Of a DNA stretch of 24,053 nt, positions 7,692 through 14,682 are shown in pieces. Source of the DNA: Palsa-892 sp035295845. Its GTDB lineage: Bacteria > Pseudomonadota > Alphaproteobacteria > Rhizobiales > Xanthobacteraceae. Every line of letters starts with the position of its first letter. Position 1 is the stretch's first letter. Under the pieces are notes generated by a model. It was given only the letters and a program-made list of their open reading frames with translations. It did no database searches and had not been told where the DNA came from. The stretch spans positions 1-24,053 of the forward strand of contig DATGIF010000014.1 of NCBI GenBank assembly GCA_035295845.1, written 5' to 3'. Both the position numbers and the translations under genes were made by a program.

Positions 7692-8225
7692 ATGTCCAAG
7701 ATCGGCAAACGGCCCGTCGCAATCCCCTCCGGCGTCACCGCCGCGGTGGAAGGCCAGCGCGTGAAGATGAAGGGCCCGAAGGGCGAGCTTTCGTTCGTGC
7801 TCGCCGACGAGGTCGGCGCCAAGCTCGACAAGGATGCGATCACTGTCGAGCGGCGCGGCGACACCAAGCGCCATCGCGCGATCTGGGGCATGTCGCGGGC
7901 GATGGTCGCGAACCTCGTCACCGGCGTCACCAAGGGCTACGAGAAGAAGCTTGAGATCAACGGCGTCGGCTATCGCGCGCAGGCGCAGGGCAAGAATTTG
8001 CAACTCGCGCTCGGCTATTCGCACGAGGTGATCTTTCCGGTTCCGGAGGGCGTCACGATCGCGACGCCGAAGCCCACGGAAATCGTCGTAAGCGGCACCG
8101 ACAAGCAGAAGGTCGGTCAAGTCGCCGCCGAAATCCGCGGCTATCGCCCCCCCGAGCCCTACAAGGGCAAGGGCGTCAAATACGCGGGCGAATACATCTT
8201 CCGCAAGGAAGGCAAGAAGAAGTGA
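7692..8225 (+). CDS. rplF: 50S ribosomal protein L6
   Basis: L6 binds the sarcin-ricin loop region. Starting at ATG 7692 gives MSKIGKRPVAIPSGV, the conserved N-terminus, and 177 residues, the family norm. A reading from 7620 would overlap rpsH by 53 nt and was not used. The two tandem L6 folds end in the signature PEPYKGKGVKYAGEYI. GGGAGCGGAGCGAG purines precede the start. Its stop is 12 nt before rplR. Confidence 0.98.
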   Translation: MSKIGKRPVAIPSGVTAAVEGQRVKMKGPKGELSFVLADEVGAKLDKDAITVERRGDTKRHRAIWGMSRAMVANLVTGVTKGYEKKLEINGVGYRAQAQGKNLQLALGYSHEVIFPVPEGVTIATPKPTEIVVSGTDKQKVGQVAAEIRGYRPPEPYKGKGVKYAGEYIFRKEGKKK

Positions 8226-8237
8226 CGAGGACGAGCC

Positions 8238-8585
8238 ATGGTTGACCGGACGGAACGCAGAACGGCGCGGGTGCGCCACACGCTGAAACGCGTGGCCTAT
8301 GGCCGGCCACGGCTTTCGGTGTTTCGCTCGTCGAAGCACATTTACGCGCAGATTATCGACGACGTGAAGGGCGAGACTGTCGCCTCGGCGTCGAGCATGG
8401 AAAAAGACGTGCGCGGCAAGACGGGCGCCAATATCGAAGCGGCGAAGGCCGTCGGCAAGCGCGTCGCCGAGCGCGCGGCCGCCAAGGGCGTGAAGGAAGT
8501 GCAGTTCGATCGCGGCGGCTATCTCTTTCACGGGCGCATCAAGGCGCTCGCGGATGCCGCGCGCGAAGGCGGCTTGAAATTCTGA
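8238..8585 (+). CDS. rplR: 50S ribosomal protein L18
   Basis: L18 binds 5S rRNA together with L5. The 115-residue protein contains RPRLSVFRSSKHIYAQIIDD in the first half and GKRVAERAAAKGVKEVQFDR plus LADAAREGGLKF at the end, all typical. Length is within range (about 115-120). ATG 8238 follows GACGAGGACGAG. The neighbours rplF and rpsE are in the canonical order. Confidence 0.97.
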   Translation: MVDRTERRTARVRHTLKRVAYGRPRLSVFRSSKHIYAQIIDDVKGETVASASSMEKDVRGKTGANIEAAKAVGKRVAERAAAKGVKEVQFDRGGYLFHGRIKALADAAREGGLKF

Positions 8586-8601
8586 GGAAGGACGGGAGCG
8601 G

Positions 8602-9216
8602 ATGGCACAAGCGGAAAGACAGGGCGCGGGAGCGGGTTCGGAGCGGCCGCGCGGCGGCGGACGGCGGCGCGAACGCGAGCGCGAACGGGAGGAGCGCGAT
8701 ACCGGTGGTATCGTCGACAAGCTCGTTCACATCAACCGCGTCGCCAAGGTGGTGAAGGGCGGGCGCCGCTTCGGCTTTGCCGCGCTCGTCGTGGTCGGCG
8801 ACCAGAAGGGCCGCGTCGGCTTCGGGCACGGCAAGGCGCGCGAGGTGCCGGAAGCGATCCGCAAGGCAACCGATGCCGCGAAGCGCGCGATGGTGCGCGT
8901 GCCGCTGCGCGAAGGCCGCACGCTGCATCACGATGTCGAGGGTCATCACGGCGCGGGCCGCGTGAAACTGCGCGCCGCCCCTCCCGGCACCGGTATCATC
9001 GCTGGCGGTCCCATGCGCGCCGTGTTCGAAACGCTCGGCATGCAGGACGTGGTGGCGAAATCGCTCGGTTCATCGAATCCCTACAACATGGTGCGCGCGA
9101 CTTTCAACGCGCTTTCCTTGCAGGACAGTCCGCGTTCAGTCGCGGCGCGCCGCGGCCTGAAAGTTTCGGTGCTGCAATCGCGCCGCGGCAAGGTCGACGC
9201 CGAAGCGACCGATTGA
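8602..9216 (+). CDS. rpsE: 30S ribosomal protein S5 with Arg-rich N-terminal extension
   Basis: S5 shapes the mRNA entry site and affects fidelity. The double-stranded-RNA-binding-like N-domain begins near residue 45 (LVHINRVAKVVKGGRRF), followed by GRVGFGHGKAREVPEAI and the C-domain with PGTGIIAGGPMRA. The protein has 204 residues against 167 in E. coli. Much of the excess is the first 35 or so residues, rich in Arg, Gly and Glu (RRREREREREERD). ATG 8602 follows GAGGAAGGACGGGAG. It is followed by rpmD after 11 nt. Confidence 0.97.
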   Translation: MAQAERQGAGAGSERPRGGGRRREREREREERDTGGIVDKLVHINRVAKVVKGGRRFGFAALVVVGDQKGRVGFGHGKAREVPEAIRKATDAAKRAMVRVPLREGRTLHHDVEGHHGAGRVKLRAAPPGTGIIAGGPMRAVFETLGMQDVVAKSLGSSNPYNMVRATFNALSLQDSPRSVAARRGLKVSVLQSRRGKVDAEATD

Positions 9217-9227
9217 GGAATGCGACA

Positions 9228-9422
9228 ATGAGCAAGAGCGGCAAGACCATCACGGTCGAACAGATTTCGAGCCCGATCCGCCGTCCACCGATCCAGGAGA
9301 AGACCCTGATCGGCCTCGGGCTGAACAAGCTCGGCCGCAAAAGCGTGCTTCCCGATAACGCGCAGGTGCGCGGCATGATCGCGAAGGTCGCGCACCTTGT
9401 GCGCGTGGTCGAAGGCAAGTGA
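9228..9422 (+). CDS. rpmD: 50S ribosomal protein L30
   Basis: L30 is a small large-subunit protein. The 64 residues contain KTITVEQISSPIRRP and LIGLGLNKLGRKSVLPDN, the family pattern. An in-frame TTG at 9213 lies inside rpsE; ATG 9228 is preferred because GAGGAA at 9215-9220 is correctly spaced from it. The stop at 9420-9422 is overlapped by a GTG that could open rplO in frame, but a better rplO start lies at 9437. Confidence 0.96.
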   Translation: MSKSGKTITVEQISSPIRRPPIQEKTLIGLGLNKLGRKSVLPDNAQVRGMIAKVAHLVRVVEGK

Positions 9423-9436
9423 GTAAAGAGGGTCCC

Positions 9437-10009
9437 ATGAAGCTCAACCAGATCGCGGACCGCCCCGGCGCGCGCACCTTCGGCAAGCGCGTCGGACGCG
9501 GCATCGGCTCCGGCAAGGGCAAGACCGGCGGCCGCGGCGTCAAGGGCCAGAAATCGCGCACGGGCGTGCGCATCAAGGGCTTCGAAGGCGGGCAGATGCC
9601 GATTCATCGCCGGCTGCCGAAGCGCGGCTTTGCCAATATCTTCGCCCTGCACCTGAACGAGGTGAATCTCGGCCGCGTGCAGACTGCGATCGACAAGAAA
9701 CAGCTCGACCCGGCGCAGCCGGTGACGGTCGAAGCGCTGGTCGCGGCGGGCGTACTCAATCGCGCGCTCGATGGCGTGCGGCTCTTGGGCGGGGGCGAAC
9801 TCAAGACCAAGGTCGCCTTCGAGGTGCACGGCGCCTCGAAATCGGCGGCGGCGGCGGTTGAAAAGCTCGGCGGCTCGATCAAGCGGCTGGCGCCGCCGAA
9901 GCCCGAGCGCGCGCCCAAGGAAACGAACAAGGAAGCCAAACAGGGAACGAAAAAAGAGGCGAAGCCCAAGGACGCCGCCGCGCAGGCGGGCGGCGAAGCA
10001 CAAAACTGA
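9437..10009 (+). CDS. rplO: 50S ribosomal protein L15 with basic C-terminal extension
   Basis: L15 is a late-assembling 50S protein. MKLNQIADRPGARTFGKRVGRG starts it (first part of the conserved N-terminus), followed by the Gly/Lys-rich GSGKGKTGGRGVKGQKS and FEGGQMPIHRRLPKRGF. ATG 9437 has AGAGGG at 9427-9432. A GTG at 9419 would add six unconserved residues. The 190-residue length exceeds the usual 145-160. From about residue 155 the chain is a Lys/Glu/Ala/Pro tail. The 38-nt gap to secY holds a weak CCCC...GGGG hairpin. Confidence 0.97.
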   Translation: MKLNQIADRPGARTFGKRVGRGIGSGKGKTGGRGVKGQKSRTGVRIKGFEGGQMPIHRRLPKRGFANIFALHLNEVNLGRVQTAIDKKQLDPAQPVTVEALVAAGVLNRALDGVRLLGGGELKTKVAFEVHGASKSAAAAVEKLGGSIKRLAPPKPERAPKETNKEAKQGTKKEAKPKDAAAQAGGEAQN

Positions 10010-10047
10010 TCCCCATATAGGGGCGGGGCGGCGGCAGCGGAGCGGAC

Positions 10048-11379
10048 ATGGTCTCGGCAGCGGAACAACTCGCGGCTAACCTCAACTTCGGCGCCTTGGC
10101 GAAAGCCGAGGACCTGAAGAAGCGCATCTGGTTCACGCTCGGCGCGCTCATCGTCTATCGCGTCGGCACCTTCATTCCGATGCCCGGCATCAACCCGGAC
10201 GCCTTCGCCGATGCCTTCAAGAACGCGAGCCAGGGCATTCTCGGCCTCTTCAACATGTTTTCCGGCGGCGCGGTCGAGCGCATGGCGATCTTTTCGCTCA
10301 ACATCATGCCGTATATTTCGGCCTCGATCATTCTGCAGCTGTTGACGACGGTTTCGCCCGCGCTTGAGCAATTGAAGAAGGAAGGCGAGGCGGGCCGCAA
10401 AATCATCAACCAGTATACGCGCTATCTCACCGCGCTGCTCGCGGCGTTCCAGGCCTACGGCATTGCGGTCGGGCTCGAGGGCGGCAACAACATCGTCATC
10501 GACCCGGGCTGGTTCTTCCGCATCTCGACCGTGATCACGCTCACCGGCGGCACCATGTTCCTGATGTGGCTCGGCGAGCAGATCACCTCGCGCGGCATCG
10601 GCAATGGGATTTCGCTCATCATCATGTCGGGGATCGTCGCGGGCATTCCGTCGGCGTTCGTCGGCATGCTGGAACTCGGCCGGCAGGGGGCGCTGTCGAC
10701 CGGCGCCATCCTCTTCGTGCTTGCGGTCGCGGTCGGCGTCGTCGCCTTCATCGTGTTCATGGAGCGCGCGCAGCGGCGCCTGTTGATCCAGTATCCGAAG
10801 CGACAAGTCGGCAATCAGATGTTCGAGGGGCAAAGCTCCCACCTGCCGCTGAAGCTCAACACCTCGGGCGTGATCCCGCCGATCTTCGCCTCGTCGCTAT
10901 TGCTGGTGCCGACGACGGTCGCGAATTTCAGCGCCGGCCACGGGCCCGAATGGCTCACCTATTTCACGACGTTGCTCGGCCATGGCCGCCCGCTGTTCAT
11001 GTTCCTTTACGTCGCGCTGATCATCTTCTTCGCCTTCTTCTATACGGCGATCGTCTTCAACCCCGTGGAAACCGCCGACAATCTGAAGAAGCACGGCGGA
11101 TTCATTCCCGGCATCCGGCCGGGCGAGCGCACGGCGGAATATCTCGACTATGTACTGACGCGCATTACCGTGATCGGCGCGGGCTATCTCGCGCTTGTCT
11201 GTCTGCTGCCCGAGCTCCTGGTTTCCTACGCCGCCGTGCCGTTCTACTTCGGCGGCACTTCGCTCCTGATCGTCGTGAGCGTGACGATGGACACGGTCGC
11301 GCAGATCCAGGGCTATCTCCTCGCGCACCAATATGAAGGATTGATCCGCAAGGCGAAGCTCAGGGGAAGCCGGCGATGA
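10048..11379 (+). CDS. secY: Sec translocon channel subunit SecY
   Basis: SecY is the ten-helix inner-membrane channel of the general secretion pathway, working with SecE, SecG and SecA. The 443 residues include RVGTFIPMPGIN (start of helix 1 and plug region), GGAVERMAIFSLNIMPYISAS (second-helix area, quoted in parts: FSLNIMPYIS), GGTMFLMWLGEQI, GIGNGISLIIM and LPLKLNTSGVIPPIF, all strongly conserved. Length is usual. GGAG at 10037-10040 precedes ATG 10048. It overlaps adk by 4 nt (ATGA), the standard alphaproteobacterial order. Confidence 0.98.
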   Translation: MVSAAEQLAANLNFGALAKAEDLKKRIWFTLGALIVYRVGTFIPMPGINPDAFADAFKNASQGILGLFNMFSGGAVERMAIFSLNIMPYISASIILQLLTTVSPALEQLKKEGEAGRKIINQYTRYLTALLAAFQAYGIAVGLEGGNNIVIDPGWFFRISTVITLTGGTMFLMWLGEQITSRGIGNGISLIIMSGIVAGIPSAFVGMLELGRQGALSTGAILFVLAVAVGVVAFIVFMERAQRRLLIQYPKRQVGNQMFEGQSSHLPLKLNTSGVIPPIFASSLLLVPTTVANFSAGHGPEWLTYFTTLLGHGRPLFMFLYVALIIFFAFFYTAIVFNPVETADNLKKHGGFIPGIRPGERTAEYLDYVLTRITVIGAGYLALVCLLPELLVSYAAVPFYFGGTSLLIVVSVTMDTVAQIQGYLLAHQYEGLIRKAKLRGSRR

Positions 11380-11975
11380 GGCTCGTGCTCCTGGGCCCTC
11401 CGGGCGCGGGCAAGGGCACACAGGCCGAACGGCTCGTCGCCCGTTACAACATCGTTCCGCTGTCGACCGGCGATCTCCTGCGGGTTGCGGTCGCGGTCGG
11501 TTCCGCGCTCGGTCTCAAGGTCAAGGACGTGATGGCGCGTGGCGAACTCGTTCCCGACGATCTCGTGGTGGCGTTGATCGCCGAGCGCATCGATGCGCCG
11601 GAAGCGAAGAACGGGTTTATCCTCGACGGCTTCCCGCGCACGGTGAAGCAGGCGGAGGCGCTCGACCGGCTGTTGTCGGAGCGCCGGCTCAAGCTCGACG
11701 CCGTGGTCGAGCTGAAAGTCGACGAGCACATGCTGATTGAACGCGTCGAAAAGCGGATTGCCGAGACCAGGGCCAAGGGCCACGCCGTGCGCGCCGACGA
11801 CGATCCGGCCGTCCTGAAGCAGCGGGTCGCGAATTACCGCAAACAGACCGCGCCCCTGTCGGATTATTACCGGCGGAAGGGCGTGCTCTTGGTCATCGAC
11901 GGCATGCAACCCGTCGACAAGGTCGAGGCGGACATCGAACAGGCGCTGCAGGCGCGCGTTCCGGCGGGAGGTTGA
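11376..11975 (+). CDS. adk: Adenylate kinase, short-LID form
   Basis: Adenylate kinase interconverts ATP + AMP and 2 ADP in the cytoplasm. The P-loop GPPGAGKGT is at residues 7-15, the AMP-site STGDLLR follows at about 30-36, FILDGFPRT is at about 80-88, and RADDDPAVLKQR with YRKQTAPLSDYY closes the fold. The protein has 199 residues, against 214 in E. coli. The LID between about 125 and 145 is short, with no zinc-binding Cys. The gene is coupled to secY by an ATGA overlap. The stop codon is overlapped by a TTGACG promoter-like hexamer. Confidence 0.97.
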   Translation: MRLVLLGPPGAGKGTQAERLVARYNIVPLSTGDLLRVAVAVGSALGLKVKDVMARGELVPDDLVVALIAERIDAPEAKNGFILDGFPRTVKQAEALDRLLSERRLKLDAVVELKVDEHMLIERVEKRIAETRAKGHAVRADDDPAVLKQRVANYRKQTAPLSDYYRRKGVLLVIDGMQPVDKVEADIEQALQARVPAGG

Positions 11976-12000
11976 CGGATCGTGCCGGGTTCCCTAAATA
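11972..12000 (+). promoter_or_regulatory. Candidate sigma70-type promoter before rpsM
   Basis: TTGACG (11972-11977) matches the -35 consensus at five of six positions. It is followed by a 17-nt spacer and TAAATA (11995-12000) as a weak -10. The -35 overlaps the adk stop codon. Transcription would start near 12007, upstream of the terminator at 12024-12064. Any transcript from it would therefore have to pass that terminator before rpsM. This is inferred from sequence alone; the -10 is poor. Confidence 0.45.
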
Positions 12001-12023
12001 ACCGCCATCCAGTCGGTAGTTTG

Positions 12024-12064
12024 ACGATGCCGGACCTCCCCTGGAGGGCGGGGCGTCGTTTTTT
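12024..12064 (+). terminator. Intrinsic terminator between adk and rpsM
   Basis: An outer stem ACGATGCC (12024-12031) pairs with GGCGTCGT (12052-12059), with one G-U pair. An inner stem CCTCC (12035-12039) pairs with GGAGG (12043-12047). A run of six T (12059-12064) follows. This has the form of a rho-independent terminator. It would end transcripts from the S10-spc block after adk, or act as an attenuator for the rpsM-rpsK-rpoA-rplQ unit. Confidence 0.8.
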
Positions 12065-12076
12065 CGCATGGAAATA

Positions 12077-12089
12077 CCCGCTATGCGGG
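12077..12089 (+). promoter_or_regulatory. Small hairpin just upstream of the rpsM ribosome binding site
   Basis: CCCGC (12077-12081) pairs with GCGGG (12085-12089) around a TAT loop. The GGAGAG Shine-Dalgarno of rpsM begins 9 nt later. The hairpin could influence translation initiation of rpsM, which uses a GTG start. Five base pairs are few, so function is uncertain. Confidence 0.3.
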
Positions 12090-12108
12090 CAAGAATCGGA
12101 GAGCTGAC

Positions 12109-12492
12109 GTGGCCCGTATCGCAGGCGTGAACCTTCCCACCGGAAAACGGGTCGAAGTGGCGTTGCAGTACATTTACGGCATCGGCCAGAAGCGCGCCAA
12201 GGACATCACCTCCGCGCTCAAGATCCCGTCCGAACGGCGCGTGAACCAGCTCACCGACCAGGAAGTCCTCCAAATCCGCGAAATGATCGACCGCGACTAT
12301 CAGGTCGAGGGGGATCTGCGCCGCGAAATCCAGCTCAACATCAAGCGCCTGCAGGATCTCGGCTGCTACCGGGGCTTGCGTCACCGCAAGAACCTGCCGG
12401 TGCGCGGCCAGCGCACCCATACCAATGCGCGCACGCGCAAGGGCAAGGGCCGCGCGATCGCCGGCAAGAAAACAGCGCCGTCTAAAGGCTAA
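12109..12492 (+). CDS. rpsM: 30S ribosomal protein S13
   Basis: S13 contacts P-site tRNA and bridges to the 50S subunit. Translation starts at GTG 12109, with GGAGAG at 12098-12103. The start (M)ARIAGVNLPTGKRVEVAL, then YIYGIGQKRAK and the C-terminal RHRKNLPVRGQRTHTNARTRKGK (quoted in part: PVRGQRTHTNARTRKG), are diagnostic. The 127-residue length is normal for alphaproteobacteria, including a Lys-rich end. No rpmJ lies between secY/adk and rpsM, unlike E. coli. Confidence 0.98.
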   Translation: MARIAGVNLPTGKRVEVALQYIYGIGQKRAKDITSALKIPSERRVNQLTDQEVLQIREMIDRDYQVEGDLRREIQLNIKRLQDLGCYRGLRHRKNLPVRGQRTHTNARTRKGKGRAIAGKKTAPSKG

Positions 12493-12516
12493 GCACCGGC
12501 CCGCAAAGGATCAATC

Positions 12517-12930
12517 ATGAGCAAGGAAGCACCTGCAGCAACCCAATCGCGCGAAGGCCGCGTCCGCCGCCGCGAGCGCAAGAACATCGTTTCGGGGATT
12601 GCGCATGTGAACGCGAGCTTCAACAACACCACGATCACGATCACCGACGCGCAGGGCAACACCATTGCCTGGTCGTCGGCGGGCTCGCTCGGCTTCAAGG
12701 GCTCGCGCAAGTCGACGCCCTACGCGGCGCAGGTCGCCGCCGAAGACGTCGCGCGCAAGGCGCAGGAACACGGCATGCGCACGCTCGAAGTCGAGGTCGC
12801 GGGTCCGGGTTCCGGCCGCGAGTCGGCGCTGCGCGCGTTGCAGGCCGCGGGTTTCACCATCACGTCGATCCGCGACGTGACGCCGATTCCGCATAATGGT
12901 TGCAGACCGCGTAAACGCCGGCGCGTCTGA
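12517..12930 (+). CDS. rpsK: 30S ribosomal protein S11
   Basis: S11 is in the 30S platform near the E-site mRNA. Core motifs include GIAHVNASFNNTTITITD (about residues 27-44), GSRKSTPYAAQVAAED and the C-terminal VTPIPHNGCRPRKRRRV. The Asn in PHNG lies where isoaspartate formation is reported in E. coli S11. The protein has 137 residues, about eight more than E. coli, from an extended N-terminus (MSKEAPAATQSREGR). It sits 24 nt after rpsM and is followed by an unusually structured 106-nt gap before rpoA. Confidence 0.97.
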   Translation: MSKEAPAATQSREGRVRRRERKNIVSGIAHVNASFNNTTITITDAQGNTIAWSSAGSLGFKGSRKSTPYAAQVAAEDVARKAQEHGMRTLEVEVAGPGSGRESALRALQAAGFTITSIRDVTPIPHNGCRPRKRRRV

Positions 12931-12941
12931 AGTTTCGAGTG

Positions 12942-13017
12942 CGGCCCCATTCCCTGTTTGGGGGCCGGAGATTCATTTTCCCGCCGATAGCGGCGGGGGC
13001 GCGGGGCAGGCCGCGCC
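12942..13017 (+). promoter_or_regulatory. Three consecutive hairpins in the rpsK-rpoA gap
   Basis: Three 7-bp GC-rich stems follow one another. The first is CGGCCCC (12942-12948) with GGGGCCG (12961-12967), the second CCCGCCG (12980-12986) with CGGCGGG (12991-12997), and the third GGCGCGG (12998-13004) with CCGCGCC (13011-13017). None has a run of T after it, so they do not look like terminators. The third ends 7 nt before the rpoA Shine-Dalgarno (GAAGGA, 13025-13030). They could set rpoA translation, or process or stabilise the mRNA; the role is inference. Confidence 0.55.
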
Positions 13018-13036
13018 GGAACGCGAAGGATGACTG

Positions 13037-14065
13037 ATGAACACGATCGTGAATCCGAAAAATTGGCAAGAGCTGATCCGCCCCGAGAAGCTCGCGGTGG
13101 CGGCCGGCGGTGACCCGAAGCGCGTCGCAATCGTGGTCGCCGAGCCTTTGGAGCGCGGCTTCGGCCTTACGCTTGGCAATGCGCTCCGGCGCATTCTGCT
13201 TTCCTCGCTGCAGGGAGCGGCGGTGACCTCGGTGCATATCGACGGCGTGCTGCACGAGTTCTCGTCGATCGCGGGCGTGCGCGAGGACGTCACCGACATC
13301 GTGCTCAACATCAAGGACATTGCGCTCAAGATGCAGGGCGAGGGCCCGAAGCGCATGGTGCTGAAGAAGCAGGGGCCGGGGCAGGTGACGGCCGGCGACA
13401 TCCAGACCGTCGGCGACGTGCAAATCCTCAACCCTGAACTCGCGCTCTGCACCCTCGACGAGGGCGCCGAGATCCGCATGGAATTCACGGTCACGACCGG
13501 CAAGGGTTACGTGCCCGCCGACCGTAACCGCTCGGAGGATTCGCCGATCGGCTTGATCCCCGTCGACAGCCTGTTTTCGCCGGTGCGCAAGGTCAGCTAC
13601 CGCGTCGAGAACACCCGCGAGGGCCAGATCCTCGACTACGACAAGCTCACCATGACGATCGAAACCAACGGCTCGATCACGCCGGAGGATGCGCTCGCCT
13701 TTGCCGCGCGCATCCTGCAGGATCAGCTCAACATCTTCGTCAATTTCGAGGAGCCGCGCCGCGAGATCGAGGCGCCGGCGATCCAGGAGTTGCCGTTCAA
13801 CCCGGCGCTCCTCAAGAAGGTGGACGAGCTCGAACTTTCGGTGCGCTCGGCCAACTGCCTGAAGAACGACAACATCGTCTATATCGGCGACCTCATCCAG
13901 AAGTCGGAAGCGGAAATGCTGCGCACGCCGAACTTCGGGCGCAAGTCGCTGAACGAGATCAAAGAGGTGCTCGCCACGATGGGCCTTCACCTCGGTATGC
14001 AGATCGAAGGCTGGCCGCCGGAAAACATCGAGGAGCTCGCCAAGCGCTTCGAGGATCATTACTGA
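13037..14065 (+). CDS. rpoA: RNA polymerase alpha subunit
   Basis: Alpha dimerises to nucleate RNA polymerase assembly and contacts UP elements and activators. The N-terminal domain (about 1-240) has VAEPLERGFGLTLGNALRR and LLSSLQGAAVTSV. The C-terminal domain (about 255-330) has ELSVRSANCLKND, with Arg270 at the place of the DNA-contacting E. coli Arg265, then FGRKSLNEIKEVL. The end WPPENIEELAKRFEDHY is typical of alphaproteobacteria. The 342 residues are in the usual range. Start 13037 follows GAAGGA. It is separated from rplQ by a strong hairpin rather than a terminator. Confidence 0.98.
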   Translation: MNTIVNPKNWQELIRPEKLAVAAGGDPKRVAIVVAEPLERGFGLTLGNALRRILLSSLQGAAVTSVHIDGVLHEFSSIAGVREDVTDIVLNIKDIALKMQGEGPKRMVLKKQGPGQVTAGDIQTVGDVQILNPELALCTLDEGAEIRMEFTVTTGKGYVPADRNRSEDSPIGLIPVDSLFSPVRKVSYRVENTREGQILDYDKLTMTIETNGSITPEDALAFAARILQDQLNIFVNFEEPRREIEAPAIQELPFNPALLKKVDELELSVRSANCLKNDNIVYIGDLIQKSEAEMLRTPNFGRKSLNEIKEVLATMGLHLGMQIEGWPPENIEELAKRFEDHY

Positions 14066-14071
14066 GATCGG

Positions 14072-14091
14072 CCCTCCCCGAACGGGGAGGG
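14072..14091 (+). promoter_or_regulatory. Strong hairpin between rpoA and rplQ
   Basis: CCCTCCCC (14072-14079) pairs perfectly with GGGGAGGG (14084-14091) around a GAAC loop. The following bases (ACATAAGG) are not a T run, so it is not a standard terminator. It ends 5 nt before the AAGGAACAAGG ribosome binding region of rplQ. It may affect rplQ translation or act as a 3' stability element for rpoA; this is not shown. Confidence 0.5.
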
Positions 14092-14108
14092 ACATAAGGA
14101 ACAAGGTC

Positions 14109-14546
14109 ATGCGTCACGCCAAGGCCCACCGCCGCTTCAACCGCACCGCCGAGCACCGCAAGGCGATGTTCGCGAACATGTCGGCGGCGCTGATCGTCCA
14201 CGAGCAGGTGACGACCACGCTGCCGAAGGCGAAGGATCTGCGGCCGGTCGTGGAAAAGCTCGTCACCCTCGGCAAAAAGGGCGATCTCGCCGCGCGCCGC
14301 CGTGCGCTGTCCGAGATCCGCGACCCCGAGGCCGTGAAGCGGCTCTTCGAGGTGCTGGCGCCGCGCTACAAGGCGCGGAACGGCGGCTATACCCGCATCA
14401 TCAAGGCGGGCTTCCGCTATGGCGATTCGGCGCCGGTGGCGGTGATCGAGTTCGTCGACCGCGACGTCGAAGCCAAGGGCAAGGAAGACCGGGCCCGGCA
14501 CGCCGCCGAAGTGGCGGCGCGGCCAAAGGAAGAGGCGGCGGCCTGA
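14109..14546 (+). CDS. rplQ: 50S ribosomal protein L17
   Basis: L17 is located at the tunnel exit side of the 50S subunit. MRHAKAHRRFNRTAEHRKAM starts it (20 residues shown), followed by NMSAALIVHEQVTTTLPKAK and YKARNGGYTRIIKAGFRYGD, the family signatures. The core ends near residue 120; the remaining tail is Ala/Glu/Lys-rich, giving 145 residues. It is the last gene of the alpha block and is followed by an intrinsic terminator 30 nt after the stop. Confidence 0.97.
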   Translation: MRHAKAHRRFNRTAEHRKAMFANMSAALIVHEQVTTTLPKAKDLRPVVEKLVTLGKKGDLAARRRALSEIRDPEAVKRLFEVLAPRYKARNGGYTRIIKAGFRYGDSAPVAVIEFVDRDVEAKGKEDRARHAAEVAARPKEEAAA

Positions 14547-14575
14547 TCGCGGCGATTGTTCATCCCACATTCTCG

Positions 14576-14604
14576 AGCCCCGGCTTTGGCCGGGGTTTGC
14601 TTTT
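14576..14604 (+). terminator. Intrinsic terminator after rplQ
   Basis: CCCCGGC (14578-14584) pairs with GCCGGGG (14589-14595) around TTTG, followed by the T-rich TTTGCTTTT (14596-14604). It ends the ribosomal cluster before the protease gene. Confidence 0.88.
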
Positions 14605-14646
14605 GAATAAGCCGGTAAGGCCGGAAACGAGCAAAGATTACCGCCC

Positions 14647-14675
14647 TTTCGCCGCCGCATGCGCGGTTCTATATC
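14647..14675 (+). promoter_or_regulatory. Possible promoter of the Do protease gene
   Basis: TATATC (14670-14675) resembles a -10 element. The hexamer 17 nt upstream, TTTCGC (14647-14652), is a poor -35. The -10 ends only 7 nt before ATG 14683, which would make the transcript leaderless or nearly so. No good Shine-Dalgarno is seen. Confidence 0.3.
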
Positions 14676-14682
14676 AGGCGCC

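Noticed and set aside
9419..9436. GTG start for rplO overlapping the rpmD stop
   Set aside because: ATG 9437 has AGAGGG correctly placed and gives the conserved MKLNQI start.
10014..10026. CCCC-ATATA-GGGG hairpin before secY as a regulator
   Set aside because: Four base pairs are too few to support a function.
12021..12026. Second TTGACG hexamer in the adk-rpsM gap as a -35
   Set aside because: The sequence 15-19 nt downstream lies in the GC-rich terminator stem and has no -10-like hexamer.
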